From an uncultured Holophagaceae bacterium (GTDB lineage Bacteria; Acidobacteriota; Holophagae; Holophagales; Holophagaceae), in assembly GCA_903857495.1 (NCBI GenBank), contig CAIOFF010000035.1, forward strand, positions 124,001-188,000: a stretch of DNA of 64,000 nucleotides, in the 5' to 3' direction. This document shows, piece after piece, positions 36,096-44,983 of this stretch. The stretch's first letter is position 1. Each line of letters starts with the position of its first letter. Both the position numbers and the translations under genes were made by a program. The notes under the pieces were generated by a model. The model did no database searches. It had not been told where the DNA came from and saw only the letters and a program-made list of their open reading frames with translations.

Positions 36096-37613
36096 ATGTC
36101 CCGGCCACTTCCCCGCCCCTCGCGTACGGCCCTCCTTCTGGGAGTCGCCTTCCTGCTCCTGCTGGTGGGGGGGATCGGGCTGGCCTGGATGCTGGCCCGC
36201 CAGGGGGTCCGTTCGCCCCTCAGGGTGGTGCTGGTCACCACCTCCGCAGCCGCCACGGTGCCCACGCTGGAGACAGGTCAGGGCCGGGCCATCGGCGCCC
36301 TGGTCCAGGAGCACCTGGAATACTACGGCGGCTTCGCGGTGACCAGTGTGACGGAGGTGCCCGCCGACCTGGAGCTCCTGCGGGGGCAGCGGCACACCCT
36401 GCTCCTTCAGCTCGAGCCCCGGCGTCAGGGGCAGAACCTTGAGCTCTCCTACCGGTATGTGTGGGGACGGCAGCTCGAGAAGGGGAAGGCGCCGGGCTGG
36501 GTGGTCCACCCGGCCACGGCGCTCCCGCCTGCCGAGGCCTTCGAGACCTTGCTTCGGGAGTTCCCCCGGGCCGTCAAGGTCCCGTCGACCCTCCTGGCCC
36601 CCCGCGCTCCGGGCTTGTTCTGGGACATGGTCCAGGCGGCAGCCTGGCGGCTGCGGAACCAGAACCTGGACCAGGCCATGGCGCTCGCCGAGCAGGGCAC
36701 CCGCCAGGAACCCGCCTGCGCCGGCACCTGGATCCTGCTGGGCAACCTCCGCTACCGGTGGACCCTCGACCGGCCCGGGAGCTTCCGCGCCGAGCAGTCT
36801 GAGACGGAATCCCTGCTGCAGCGGGGTCTGGTCCTGGCACCTGGACATCCCCGGGCGGCCTTCCTGCTCTCCCTGCTCCGGTCGGACAGCGGCAACCAGC
36901 GGGAGGCCCTGGACCTGCTGCTCCAGGCGCGCCGCAAGCAGCCCTACAACCCCACCCTGCTGACGGGCATCGCCTACGCGGCACGGGGCGCGGGCCTGCT
37001 GCCCCTGGCCCGCCGGGCCATGGACCTGCGCGATGAGCTGGCCTTCGCCCGGCTTGCCCCTCAGGCCGTGGACATCACCTGCCTCTACACCGGGGAGATC
37101 GCGCGCTTCGAGGCCAGCCTCCAGGAGCAGCCGGGCCACCTGCGCAGCACCTCCGGGGTGCTGCCCTTCTATCGGGGCTACCTGGCCCTGGTGCGGGGTG
37201 ACCGGGAGCTGGCCCATCAGGAGTTCCGGACGGCCTCGACCCTGGCCCACGGCTATCCGAACATCCTGCGCCTGAGCGAGATCTATGACCTCATCCTCGA
37301 GGGCCGGAAGGAGGATGCCTGGAAGAAGCTCCGGGAGTACGACCAGGAGCGCATCGGCATGCGCGAGCCCGACGGCGAGTTCACCATCCGGCTCGCGGAG
37401 GCCTATGCCTTGATCGGGGATCGGGCCAGTGCCATGGAGATGGCCACCCGGGCCTTCGCGCGCGGGTTTGGCTGCACGGAGTGGTACGAACGCAGCCCCA
37501 TGCTGGAGCCGCTGCGGGGGCTGCCGAAGTGGCGCGCCCTGATCCAGCACCTGCGGGAACGGCAGAGCCTCATGGAGGACCGTTTCCCGGTGGGTCTGCT
37601 GGAGGAGAACTGA
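36096..37613 (+). CDS. Membrane-anchored TPR protein
   Basis: A 505-aa protein starting MSRPLPRPSRTALLLGVAFLLLLVGGIGLAWML, a single N-terminal membrane anchor (GGGAGG box before the ATG). Residues about 40-170 look like a compact alpha/beta domain ('RGQRHTLLLQLEPRRQGQNLELSYRYVWGRQL') that recalls serine/threonine-kinase-linked FlgO- or TolB-type helper domains, not a clear match. The rest is TPR-like: 'LDQAMALAEQGTRQEPACAGTWILLGNLRY', 'REALDLLLQARRKQPYNPTLLTGIAYAARG', 'AYALIGDRASAMEMATRAFARGFG'. Function unknown; probably a periplasmic scaffold. Confidence 0.7.
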   Translation: MSRPLPRPSRTALLLGVAFLLLLVGGIGLAWMLARQGVRSPLRVVLVTTSAAATVPTLETGQGRAIGALVQEHLEYYGGFAVTSVTEVPADLELLRGQRHTLLLQLEPRRQGQNLELSYRYVWGRQLEKGKAPGWVVHPATALPPAEAFETLLREFPRAVKVPSTLLAPRAPGLFWDMVQAAAWRLRNQNLDQAMALAEQGTRQEPACAGTWILLGNLRYRWTLDRPGSFRAEQSETESLLQRGLVLAPGHPRAAFLLSLLRSDSGNQREALDLLLQARRKQPYNPTLLTGIAYAARGAGLLPLARRAMDLRDELAFARLAPQAVDITCLYTGEIARFEASLQEQPGHLRSTSGVLPFYRGYLALVRGDRELAHQEFRTASTLAHGYPNILRLSEIYDLILEGRKEDAWKKLREYDQERIGMREPDGEFTIRLAEAYALIGDRASAMEMATRAFARGFGCTEWYERSPMLEPLRGLPKWRALIQHLRERQSLMEDRFPVGLLEEN

Positions 37614-37714
37614 CTTCAGGGCATTGTCAGGCGCTCTGAAACTCCAATGAACAGAAGCTCATACCGGAGCCGATGGCCGTTAGACTAGGGGTTCGTCCGA
37701 TAAGGGGGGAATCC

Positions 37715-40700
37715 ATGCCCACGCCTGCCGTACCCGAGCTCGAGTCTCTCCCCCGGGAGGGCTATGTCCCGAAGCACAAGGTGCGCTTCGTCACCGCCGC
37801 CAGCCTCTTCGACGGCCACGACGCCAGCATCAACATCATGCGGCGCATCCTGCAGGCCACCGGCTGCGAGGTGATCCACCTGGGTCACAACCGCGCCGTT
37901 CAGGACATCGTCGACACCGCCATCCAGGAAGATGCCCAGGGCATCGCCCTCTCTAGCTACCAGGGCGGCCACGTGGAGTACTTCAAGTACATGGTGGACC
38001 TGCTGCGCGAGCGTGGCGCCGGGCACATCCAGATCTTCGGCGGCGGCGGCGGCGTCATCTCCCCCGAGGAGATCCAGGAGCTGCAGGCCTACGGCGTCGC
38101 GCGGATCTATAGCCCCGAGGACGGCCGCCACATGGGCCTCCAGGGCATGATCGACGACATGGTGCAGCGCTGCGACGTGGATCCCCGGACCACCCCCGAG
38201 TTCCACACCCTGGCCCGGCGGATCACCCAGATCGAGCTCGGCGAGGCCGTGGCCACGCCCCCGAGTCAGCCCGCCCGGACCATCCCGGTCCTCGGCATCA
38301 CCGGCACCGGCGGCGCCGGCAAGTCTTCGCTCATCGACGAGCTGCTGCGCCGCTTCCTGGTGGACTTCCCGGACATGCAGGTGGCGGTGCTCAGCGTGGA
38401 CCCCTCCAAGCGCAAGACCGGCGGCGCCCTGCTGGGTGACCGCATCCGCATGAACACCCTCTACCATCCGGAGCTGCGGGACCGCGTGTTCATGCGCAGC
38501 CTCGCCACCCGCAGCGCCGCCCACCGGGCGACCAGCGAGGCCCTGACCGCCAGCATCCTGGCCGCCAAGGACGCGGGCCACGACCTAGTGATCGTGGAAA
38601 CCGCGGGCATCGGCCAGAGCGACAGCGAGATCGCGGACCTGGTGGATCTGGCCATGTATGTGATGACGCCGGAATACGGCGCTGCCAGCCAGCTCGAGAA
38701 GATCGACATGCTGGACTTCGCCGACGTGGTGGTGCTGAACAAGGCCGACAAGCGCGGCGCCGAGGATGCCCTGCGTGACGTGCGTAAGCAGTACCAGCGG
38801 GCCCACAAGCGCTTCTCTGAGCCCGCCGACGAGATGCCCGTCTATGCCACCTGCGCCAGCCAGTTCAACGACCCCGCCACCAACTGGCTCTTCGTGAACC
38901 TGGTGAAGGCCATCGCCACCAAGACCGGCGTGGACTGGGTGCCCCGGCTCGAGGCCGCACCCGGCAACCCCCGCCGCTCGGCCATCATCCCCCCGGAGCG
39001 GGTGCGCTATCTGGCCGAGATCGCCGACACCGTGCAGGGCTACAAGGCCTGGGCCCGTCGGCAGGCTGAGACCGCCGAGCTGTGCCACGCCCTCTGGGCC
39101 AGCCTCCGCGCCCTGGGCGACAAGGTGCCGGCCGCCGGAGCCTTCTATGACGCCATCCACCTCCTGGAGCCCGGCGAGGGCGACCAGGGGGCCGCCATCC
39201 TCCTGCTCCGCCAGCGCTACCAGGAGCACCTGGGCGAGCTGCACGGCGAGAGCCGCCGCCTCATCCACGACTGGGCCGAGGTCAAGCGCAGCTACACCGA
39301 GCCCGAGAACGTCTACGTGGTGCGCGGCCGCGAGATCCGCACGGCGAACTACACGGCGTCCCTTAGTGGCTCCATGATCCCCAAGGTGGCCCTGCCGTCC
39401 TACTCGGGTTGGGGCGAGCTGCTGCGCTGGCAGCTGCTGGAGAACCTGCCCGGCTTCTTCCCCTACGTGGCGGGCGTCTTCGAGTACAAGCGCGTCGGCG
39501 AAGACCCGACCCGCATGTTCGCCGGCGAGGGCACCCCCGAGCGGACCAACAAGCGGTTCCATTTCGTGAGCAAGGGCCAGCCCGCCGTGCGCCTCAGCAC
39601 CGCCTTCGATAGCGTGACCCTCTATGGCGAGGATCCCCACGTCCGCCCCGACATCTTTGGCAAGATCGGCAACAGTGGCGTGTCTGTCTGCACGGTGGAT
39701 GACGCGAAGAAGCTCTACTCGGGCTTCGACCTGCTCTGTCCCACCTCCAGCGTCAGCATGACCGTCAACGGCCCCGCCCCCACGGTGCTGGCCTTCTTCC
39801 TGAACGCCGCCATCGACCAGCGCGCCGAGGTCTGGCTGGCCGAGCACGGCCAGCTGGCCGAAGCCCAGGCCAAGATCGATGCCAAGTATGCGGCCAAGGG
39901 CATGACCCGGCCCTGCTACGGGGAGACCCTTCCCGAGGGGAACCTCGGCCTCGGCCTGGCCCTGTTGGGTGCCACCGCCGATGAAGTGCTGCCGCCGGAC
40001 GTCTATGCCCGCCTGCGCATGGAGGCCCTCCAGACCGTGCGCGGCACGGTGCAGGCCGACATCCTCAAGGAGGACCAGGCCCAGAACACCTGCATCTTCA
40101 GCACCGAGTTCAGCCTGAAGGTCATGGGCGACATCCAGTCCACCTTCATCGAGGAGAAGATCCGCAACTTCTACTCCGTGAGCATCAGCGGCTACCACAT
40201 CGCCGAGGCCGGCGCGAACCCCATCAGCCAGCTGGCCTTCACGCTGGCCAACGGCTTCACCTTCGTCGAGTACTACCTCTCCCGGGGCATGCACATCGAC
40301 GACTTCGCGCCGAACCTCAGCTTTTTCTTCAGCAACGGCCTCGACGCGGAATACAGCGTCATCGGCCGCGTGGCGCGCCGCATCTGGGCCATCGCCATGA
40401 AGGAGAAGTACGGCGCCAACGACCGCAGCCAGAAACTGAAGTACCACATCCAGACCAGCGGCCGCTCCCTGCATGCCCAGGAGATCGACTTCAACGACAT
40501 CCGCACGACCCTGCAGGCCCTCTACGCCATCTATGACAACTGCAACAGCCTGCACACCAACGCCTACGACGAGGCCATCACCACGCCGACCGAAGAGAGC
40601 GTGCGCCGAGCCATCGCCATCCAGCTCATCATCAACCGCGAGCTGGGCCAGGCGAAGAACGAGAACCCGCAGCAGGGCGCCTTCCTCATCGAGCAGCTCA

Positions 40701-41137
40701 CGGAGCTGGTGGAGGAGGCCGTGCTGGCCGAGTTCCGCCGCATCTCCGACCGCGGCGGCGTGCTGGGCGCCATGGAGACCATGTACCAGCGCGGCAAGAT
40801 CCAGGAAGAGTCCATGCACTACGAGCACCTCAAGCACAGTGGGGAGCTGCCCATCGTCGGCGTGAACACCTTCCTGAATCCCCAGCCCCCCGAGCTGGGC
40901 GCGCCGGAGCTGATCCGCAGCACCGAGGCGGAGAAGCAGCAGCAGATCGACAACCTGGCCGCCTTCCACGCCCGGAATGCCGATGTGGCCCCCGCCGCCC
41001 TCCTGCGCCTCAAGGAAGTGGCCCGCGCCGGTGGCAACCTCTTCGAGGAGTTGCTGAACGCTGCCAAGGTCTGCAGCCTCGGCCAGATAAGCCAGGCCCT
41101 CTACGAAGTGGGCGGGCAGTACCGGAGAAACATGTAA
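37715..41137 (+). CDS. icmF: Fused isobutyryl-CoA mutase IcmF
   Basis: A 1140-aa adenosylcobalamin enzyme that interconverts isobutyryl-CoA and butyryl-CoA (or close homologues). Order: B12-binding domain (about 22-160; '[31 protein letters not shown]', '[10 protein letters not shown]', '[11 protein letters not shown]'), MeaB-type G-protein chaperone (Walker A '[20 protein letters not shown]' near residue 195, '[15 protein letters not shown]'), linker, then the mutase barrel (from about 555; '[25 protein letters not shown]', '[30 protein letters not shown]', '[33 protein letters not shown]'). The domain order is diagnostic of IcmF. Ribosome-binding site AAGGGGGGA; no cobalamin riboswitch in the 101-nt upstream gap. 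Confidence 0.95.
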   Translation: MPTPAVPELESLPREGYVPKHKVRFVTAASLFDGHDASINIMRRILQATGCEVIHLGHNRAVQDIVDTAIQEDAQGIALSSYQGGHVEYFKYMVDLLRERGAGHIQIFGGGGGVISPEEIQELQAYGVARIYSPEDGRHMGLQGMIDDMVQRCDVDPRTTPEFHTLARRITQIELGEAVATPPSQPARTIPVLGITGTGGAGKSSLIDELLRRFLVDFPDMQVAVLSVDPSKRKTGGALLGDRIRMNTLYHPELRDRVFMRSLATRSAAHRATSEALTASILAAKDAGHDLVIVETAGIGQSDSEIADLVDLAMYVMTPEYGAASQLEKIDMLDFADVVVLNKADKRGAEDALRDVRKQYQRAHKRFSEPADEMPVYATCASQFNDPATNWLFVNLVKAIATKTGVDWVPRLEAAPGNPRRSAIIPPERVRYLAEIADTVQGYKAWARRQAETAELCHALWASLRALGDKVPAAGAFYDAIHLLEPGEGDQGAAILLLRQRYQEHLGELHGESRRLIHDWAEVKRSYTEPENVYVVRGREIRTANYTASLSGSMIPKVALPSYSGWGELLRWQLLENLPGFFPYVAGVFEYKRVGEDPTRMFAGEGTPERTNKRFHFVSKGQPAVRLSTAFDSVTLYGEDPHVRPDIFGKIGNSGVSVCTVDDAKKLYSGFDLLCPTSSVSMTVNGPAPTVLAFFLNAAIDQRAEVWLAEHGQLAEAQAKIDAKYAAKGMTRPCYGETLPEGNLGLGLALLGATADEVLPPDVYARLRMEALQTVRGTVQADILKEDQAQNTCIFSTEFSLKVMGDIQSTFIEEKIRNFYSVSISGYHIAEAGANPISQLAFTLANGFTFVEYYLSRGMHIDDFAPNLSFFFSNGLDAEYSVIGRVARRIWAIAMKEKYGANDRSQKLKYHIQTSGRSLHAQEIDFNDIRTTLQALYAIYDNCNSLHTNAYDEAITTPTEESVRRAIAIQLIINRELGQAKNENPQQGAFLIEQLTELVEEAVLAEFRRISDRGGVLGAMETMYQRGKIQEESMHYEHLKHSGELPIVGVNTFLNPQPPELGAPELIRSTEAEKQQQIDNLAAFHARNADVAPAALLRLKEVARAGGNLFEELLNAAKVCSLGQISQALYEVGGQYRRNM

Positions 41138-41139
41138 GC

Positions 41140-41213
41140 GACCGTCGGGTGGCGGAGTGGAGGGCTTCAAGCCCTCCACAAAGCCGGGACCCGACGCGGA
41201 GCTTATGCCACGA
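41140..41213. repeat. REP-like palindromic unit 1
   Basis: First of two adjacent 74-nt units. It contains an inner palindrome, GTGGAGGGCTT then C then AAGCCCTCCAC, and an outer pairing CGTCGGGT/ACCCGACG. The unit could form a two-level hairpin. It starts only two bases after the icmF stop and has no ORF of its own. Confidence 0.85.
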
Positions 41214-41287
41214 GACCGTCGGGTGGCGGAGTGGAGGGCTTGAAGCCCTCCACAAAGCCGGGACCCGACGCGGAGCTTATGCCACGC
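41214..41287. repeat. REP-like palindromic unit 2
   Basis: Direct copy of the preceding unit, differing at only two positions: the central base of the inner palindrome (C to G) and the last base. Head-to-tail arrangement with no spacer. The near-identity suggests recent tandem duplication or an active mechanism that homogenises such elements. Confidence 0.85.
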
Positions 41288-41335
41288 ACGCCGCCCGGTG
41301 AACCTCGACCCTCCCCGGCGTATCATGTACCCCGT

Positions 41336-42178
41336 ATGTTCCGCCCCGCCCTGATCCTTCCCTTGGCCGCCCTGACGCTCCTCGCCGGGTCGCCGAGGTC
41401 TGCCGCGAAGCCCGGTGCTGCCACCTATCTCTATACCTACTACGACAAGCAGGGCGGGCTGATCATCAACAACCTGCCGCCCAGCTACATGAAGGGCCAG
41501 GGTCTGGTGCTCAAGAGTGTCGGCGTGGGCAAGGTCCGCCTCGCGGTGACCCCCGCCGAGATGGCCAAGGCCCTCCGAAGCCCAGAGCTCATCGCCCTGG
41601 TGGACGAGATCTCGTCGGTGGAAGGCGTGGACACCCACCTGGCCCGGGCCATCATCCAGGCCGAGAGCGCCTTCAACTACCGGGCCCGCTCCCGGGCCGG
41701 GGCCCTGGGCCTCATGCAGCTCATGCCCTCCACGGCCCAGCGCTTCGGGGTCCTGGATCCCTTCGATCCCCGCCAGAACATCAACGGCGGCGTGAAATAC
41801 CTGAAGTGGCTGCACACTTACTACGAGGGGGACCTCACCAAGGTGGTGGCGGCCTACAACGCCGGTGAGGGCGCCGTGAACCGGCACAAGGGGATCCCCC
41901 CCTTCCGTGAGACCCAGGCCTACGTGCCCCGGGTGCTGGACCTCTACCGCCGCAAGGCCGTGCAGCCGGATCCCAAGCTGGCAGGCAGCATGGCCCTCCT
42001 GCAGAAGGGCCGGGGCGGCTTCAAGGTAGATGACGAGAAGGCCGTACCCGAGCCGACCCCCCAGCAGCAGGCCGCCAGCCGGATCTACCAGTGGACCGAC
42101 GCCAATGGCCGCATTCAGATCAGCGACCAGCCCCCGCCCAAGGGTACCCCCGGCGTGAAACCCTACGGGGCGCCCTGA
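41336..42178 (+). CDS. Lytic transglycosylase (SLT family) with C-terminal DUF4124-like segment
   Basis: A 280-aa exported muramidase, start MFRPALILPLAALTLLAGSPRSAA. The SLT domain runs about 95-215: catalytic Glu in 'HLARAIIQAESAFNYRARSRAGALGLMQLMPSTAQRFGVLDPFDPRQNINGGVKYLKWL' (E of QAES) and 'KVVAAYNAGEGAVNRHKGIPPFRETQAYVPRVLDLY'. Two short 'YLYTYYDKQGGLIINNLPP' and 'RIYQWTDANGRIQISDQPP' segments flank it; these are DUF4124-type repeats. It cleaves peptidoglycan glycan strands. A TATCAT hexamer lies nine nt before the start codon. Confidence 0.92.
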   Translation: MFRPALILPLAALTLLAGSPRSAAKPGAATYLYTYYDKQGGLIINNLPPSYMKGQGLVLKSVGVGKVRLAVTPAEMAKALRSPELIALVDEISSVEGVDTHLARAIIQAESAFNYRARSRAGALGLMQLMPSTAQRFGVLDPFDPRQNINGGVKYLKWLHTYYEGDLTKVVAAYNAGEGAVNRHKGIPPFRETQAYVPRVLDLYRRKAVQPDPKLAGSMALLQKGRGGFKVDDEKAVPEPTPQQQAASRIYQWTDANGRIQISDQPPPKGTPGVKPYGAP

Positions 42179-42179
42179 G

Positions 42180-42560
42180 TCAGCTCTCGCTGGGTTTCTG
42201 CTTCAGGTCTGTGAGATAGGCCTGGAGGGCATCCTGGGAGGCCTGGAAGCAGGTCTCCAGCCGGGCATCCAGGTCTGGGCCCGCATCGGCGGAGCCGTCC
42301 CGGCCCAGGGCCTCGAGGTCCGCGGCCAGGTAGCGCAAGGCCTTCGCGCCGAGGGCTCCGGCACCGCCCTTCAGGGCGTGGGCCGCGCGGGAGAGCTCTT
42401 CGGCGTCGCCCTTGGTGGCGGCGGTGAGGATGTCCTGGATGCGGCGCGGGGTGTCATCCCGGAAGATCTCTAGCATCTCTTCGAGGAGCGTGTGGCCGCC
42501 GTCATCCAGTTCCACCAGATTCTGGAGGGTGGTGAGGTCCAGCAGATCCGAGGGTGACAT
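42180..42560 (-). CDS. Histidine phosphotransfer (HPt) domain protein
   Basis: A 126-aa single-domain protein with start MSPSDLLDLTTLQNLVELDDGG and a GGAGTCTCCC box. The phospho-accepting His lies in 'LSRAAHALKGGAGALGAKALRYLAADLEALGR', the classical HPt motif. It would relay phosphate between a hybrid kinase and a response regulator. No kinase is adjacent; the nearest two-component genes are about 2.4 kb away and of LytS/LytTR type, which do not usually need an HPt. Its stop is two bases past that of the convergent transglycosylase gene. Confidence 0.88.
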   Translation of the reverse strand: MSPSDLLDLTTLQNLVELDDGGHTLLEEMLEIFRDDTPRRIQDILTAATKGDAEELSRAAHALKGGAGALGAKALRYLAADLEALGRDGSADAGPDLDARLETCFQASQDALQAYLTDLKQKPSES

Positions 42561-42630
42561 GGGAGACTCCTGCCCCCCATGCTGAGGCAGGCAGGTCCAT
42601 TCGTCCAACAGGATGCAGTAGGCTGGGATC

Positions 42631-43104
42631 ATGGACGCGACCCACCCGATGACTCCCGCAGAGACAGCCCTCTCCCTCCTGTTCCGGAAACTGCACCCGC
42701 ACCTTGAAGATGCGGCCCATGCCCTGGCCTCCGGGGCGCCCCGGCGGGACCTGGAGCGCCTGCACTTGAAACTCCTGACGGCGCGGCTCAAGACCGTCGA
42801 GGTGCTGGGGGCGGCCGCGGAAGGTCTTTCCGAGGAAGACCCCCTCGAAGAGCTCCTCGAGACCCTGTCCGCCAACCTCACCCCCGTGGGCGAGAGCTAC
42901 CGGCAGAGTCTGGTGCTCACCCAGCTCTGCCTGGAGGACGCTCCCGCTGAGCTGCTGCCCCACGTGCCCGAGGGCGCCGTGACGGGGTCCTCCTGGGGAC
43001 CGCGCATGACGGCCTTCCTGGCCCGGCTGGAAGCGCCGGGATTCCAGGCCCACCAGCGCTGGGAGGGGATCCCCGAAGACATCGGCGAGACCGAGGAAGA
43101 GTAG
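42631..43104 (+). CDS. Hypothetical helical protein
   Basis: A 157-aa protein, start MDATHPMTPAETALSLLF, divergent from the HPt gene with 70 nt between starts. Mostly helical and acidic at the C-terminus ('EGIPEDIGETEEE'). No signal peptide, membrane segment or recognised domain. The first half ('LEDAAHALASGAPRRDLERLHLKLLTARLKTVEVLGAAAEGL') could form a helical bundle. Coding is supported by codon position bias and a clean frame, but the function is unknown. Confidence 0.6.
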   Translation: MDATHPMTPAETALSLLFRKLHPHLEDAAHALASGAPRRDLERLHLKLLTARLKTVEVLGAAAEGLSEEDPLEELLETLSANLTPVGESYRQSLVLTQLCLEDAPAELLPHVPEGAVTGSSWGPRMTAFLARLEAPGFQAHQRWEGIPEDIGETEEE

Positions 43105-43270
43105 TCGGGCTTTTTTCTAGACGTTTCGGCCTAGTTGGTTTCGCGAGCCCAAGGCCCCTTGAACTGCGCACTGCCTGGGCGGAAGGTTAATATGGGAAAC
43201 CACCCATCCGCGTCTCGTTGAGTCCCCCAGGCCTAGCCTGCACCCGTTTCAGCCTCGATCGGGAGTCCCC

Positions 43271-44251
43271 ATGCGTCCCTTCCTCTTTGCGCTAGCAGTC
43301 AGCACCCTGCTCCTCGGCCAGGGGGTCGTCCAGTACGCCCCCAAGGTGGACCCCAACCTGCCCCCCTACGTCGGCGGCCAGGCGGTGGACGCCACCATCG
43401 AGGTCATCGGGTCCGATTCCCTGACCGATGTCTGGGAGGAGTGGAAGACCGCCTTCCTGGCGGTGCAGCCCAAGGCCCGGTTCAAGGTCACCCAGACCCT
43501 GTCCACCATCTCCGTGAAGGCGCTGATGGACGGCACGGTCCCCCTTATCCACCTGCCCCGGGAGCTTTCCCCGGCCGAGTACCAGGCTTTCGAGAAGAAA
43601 TACGGCTATCCGCCTACGAAGCTGGTGGTCTGCTTTGATGCCTTCATCGTGTTCGTCAACAAGGGGAATCCGATTAAGGAGATCGGCATGGACCAGCTGG
43701 ACGCGGCCTATTCCACCACCCACCTTGCGGGCTACCGCAAGGACCTGCCGGTGGAGACTTGGGGGGATCTGGGTGTGCGGGGGGACTATGCGGCCCGGCC
43801 CATCCATCCCTACATGCGAGCCGAAGGCACCGCCGCCCGGGGTACCCTCCGGGAGTTGCTACTCCTGAAGGGCCAATACAAGCCAAGCGTGAAGGACACC
43901 CTGGACTGGCCAGGCATCACGGAAGGGGTCATGACGGACGCCTCGGGCATCGGCATCGCCACCCTGGCCAACTGGCTCGTCCATGTGAAGGTGCTGCCCG
44001 TGGCGCCACTGCAGACCAAGGAGGCCGTGTCCCCCAACCAGGAGAATGTCGTGACGGGCCGCTATCCCCTGGCGCGGACCTACTACTTCTACCTCAATCG
44101 CGAGCCCGGGAAGGCCCTGCCGGGGCCCCTCCTGGAGTTCCTGCACTTCCTCTACTCGCGGGAGGGACAGGCCGCGGTGACCCAGGCGTCCATCTACCCA
44201 CTGCCCGCCGACATCGCCCAGATCTACCGCAAGCGCCTCCGGAGCAACTGA
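43271..44251 (+). CDS. PstS-like periplasmic substrate-binding protein
   Basis: A 326-aa protein with signal peptide MRPFLFALAVSTLLLGQG. It resembles phosphate-binding PstS proteins: 'ATIEVIGSDSLTDVWEEWKTAFLAVQP', 'LPRELSPAEYQAFEKKYGYPPTKLVVCFDAFIVFVNKGNPI', 'ASGIGIATLANWLVHVKVLPVA', 'YPLARTYYFYLNREPGKALPGPLLEFLHFLYSREGQAAV'. No pst ABC transporter genes are next to it, so it may be an orphan binder or a sensor. The usual 'GSS/GSG' phosphate loop appears as 'IGSDSLTD'. Good ribosome-binding site (GGGAGTCCCC). Confidence 0.85.
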   Translation: MRPFLFALAVSTLLLGQGVVQYAPKVDPNLPPYVGGQAVDATIEVIGSDSLTDVWEEWKTAFLAVQPKARFKVTQTLSTISVKALMDGTVPLIHLPRELSPAEYQAFEKKYGYPPTKLVVCFDAFIVFVNKGNPIKEIGMDQLDAAYSTTHLAGYRKDLPVETWGDLGVRGDYAARPIHPYMRAEGTAARGTLRELLLLKGQYKPSVKDTLDWPGITEGVMTDASGIGIATLANWLVHVKVLPVAPLQTKEAVSPNQENVVTGRYPLARTYYFYLNREPGKALPGPLLEFLHFLYSREGQAAVTQASIYPLPADIAQIYRKRLRSN

Positions 44252-44278
44252 GCCCGCCGGGAGCCCCAGGGAAGGGCC

Positions 44279-44331
44279 GCCATTCGTCCCCCTGCGGCTG
44301 TCATTCGATGCCCCGCAGGTGTCATCCATCG
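44279..44331 (+). promoter_or_regulatory. Three direct repeats at a 21-nt period, candidate LytTR operator
   Basis: CATTCG occurs at 44281 and 44302 and CATCCA at 44323, each preceded by (G/T)(C/T) to give 'GTCATTCG'-like units spaced exactly 21 nt. Direct imperfect repeats about 21 nt apart are the binding arrangement of LytTR response regulators. The array is 78 nt upstream of the first gene of an operon that encodes one (46117-46833). Confidence 0.5.
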
Positions 44332-44408
44332 AGCCGGGTGCACCAAGCCCTGCGAAGGGGTATCTCCTGGTGTGGACGGACAGCCCGCCCCTCACCCAGG
44401 AGTCACCC

Positions 44409-44960
44409 ATGAGCACCCACCCCCTTCGCCTTGCCGCCCTCACCGTGGCCATGCTGGCCATCGGCGTTTCCCTTTCAGCCCAGGGCCGTGGCCCCGGTGC
44501 CCCCGGCCGTGGTCCCGGCGCCCAGCAGGGTCCCGGCCTCCGGGGTCTGAACCTCACCGAGGACCAGCAGACCAAGGTGAAGGCCATCCATGAGCGCCAC
44601 CAGGCCGCCATCAAGGCCAAGGGCGAGGCCGCCCAGGCCGCCCACGAAGCCATGCGCACCGCCATGGCGGATGCCGCCACCGACGCCAAGGCCCTGCGGA
44701 CCCTGCACGACAAGGCCTCTGCCGCCCAGTTCGAGATGATGCTCGAGCACCGGGCCGTGCAGCAGGAGATCCTGCCCCTCCTGACCGCGGAGCAGAAGGC
44801 CAAGTTCCAGAAGGGCCCCATGGGCATGGGCCCCGGCGGCGAGCGCGGCATGGGCCCCGGTCAGGGCAAGGGGCCTCGTGGCAGAGGCGGCATGGGCATG
44901 GGGCGCGGCCCCGGGGGCCCCGGCATGATGGGCCCCGACTGCCCCCCCGCGAAGCCCTGA
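44409..44960 (+). CDS. LTXXQ (Spy/CpxP-like) periplasmic protein with Met/Gly/Pro-rich tail
   Basis: A 183-aa exported protein, start MSTHPLRLAALTVAMLAIGVSLSAQ (signal peptide). The centre has the two LTXXQ motifs, 'GLNLTEDQQTKVKAIHERHQAAIKAK' (about 48) and 'ILPLLTAEQKAKFQKG' (about 125), in a helical hairpin as in Spy and CpxP. The tail (about 137-180) is 'MGMGPGG', 'GMGPGQGKGPRGRGG', 'MGMGRGPGGPGMMGPDC', with seven Met and one Cys, a composition typical of Cu(I)-binding periplasmic regions. The N-terminal stretch after the signal is Gly/Pro/Arg-rich. First gene of the operon with the LytS/LytTR pair; 23 nt to the next gene. Confidence 0.85.
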   Translation: MSTHPLRLAALTVAMLAIGVSLSAQGRGPGAPGRGPGAQQGPGLRGLNLTEDQQTKVKAIHERHQAAIKAKGEAAQAAHEAMRTAMADAATDAKALRTLHDKASAAQFEMMLEHRAVQQEILPLLTAEQKAKFQKGPMGMGPGGERGMGPGQGKGPRGRGGMGMGRGPGGPGMMGPDCPPAKP

Positions 44961-44983
44961 CGAGCCCGGTATCCTGACAGTCC

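Noticed and set aside
41140-41287. Possible CRISPR array in the tandem 74-nt repeats
   Set aside because: Only two units, directly adjacent, no spacers and no cas genes.
38585-41887. 1100-aa minus-strand ORF opposite icmF
   Set aside because: Antisense shadow in GC-rich DNA; composition rich in G, A, V, H with no domain, while the plus strand encodes a full IcmF.
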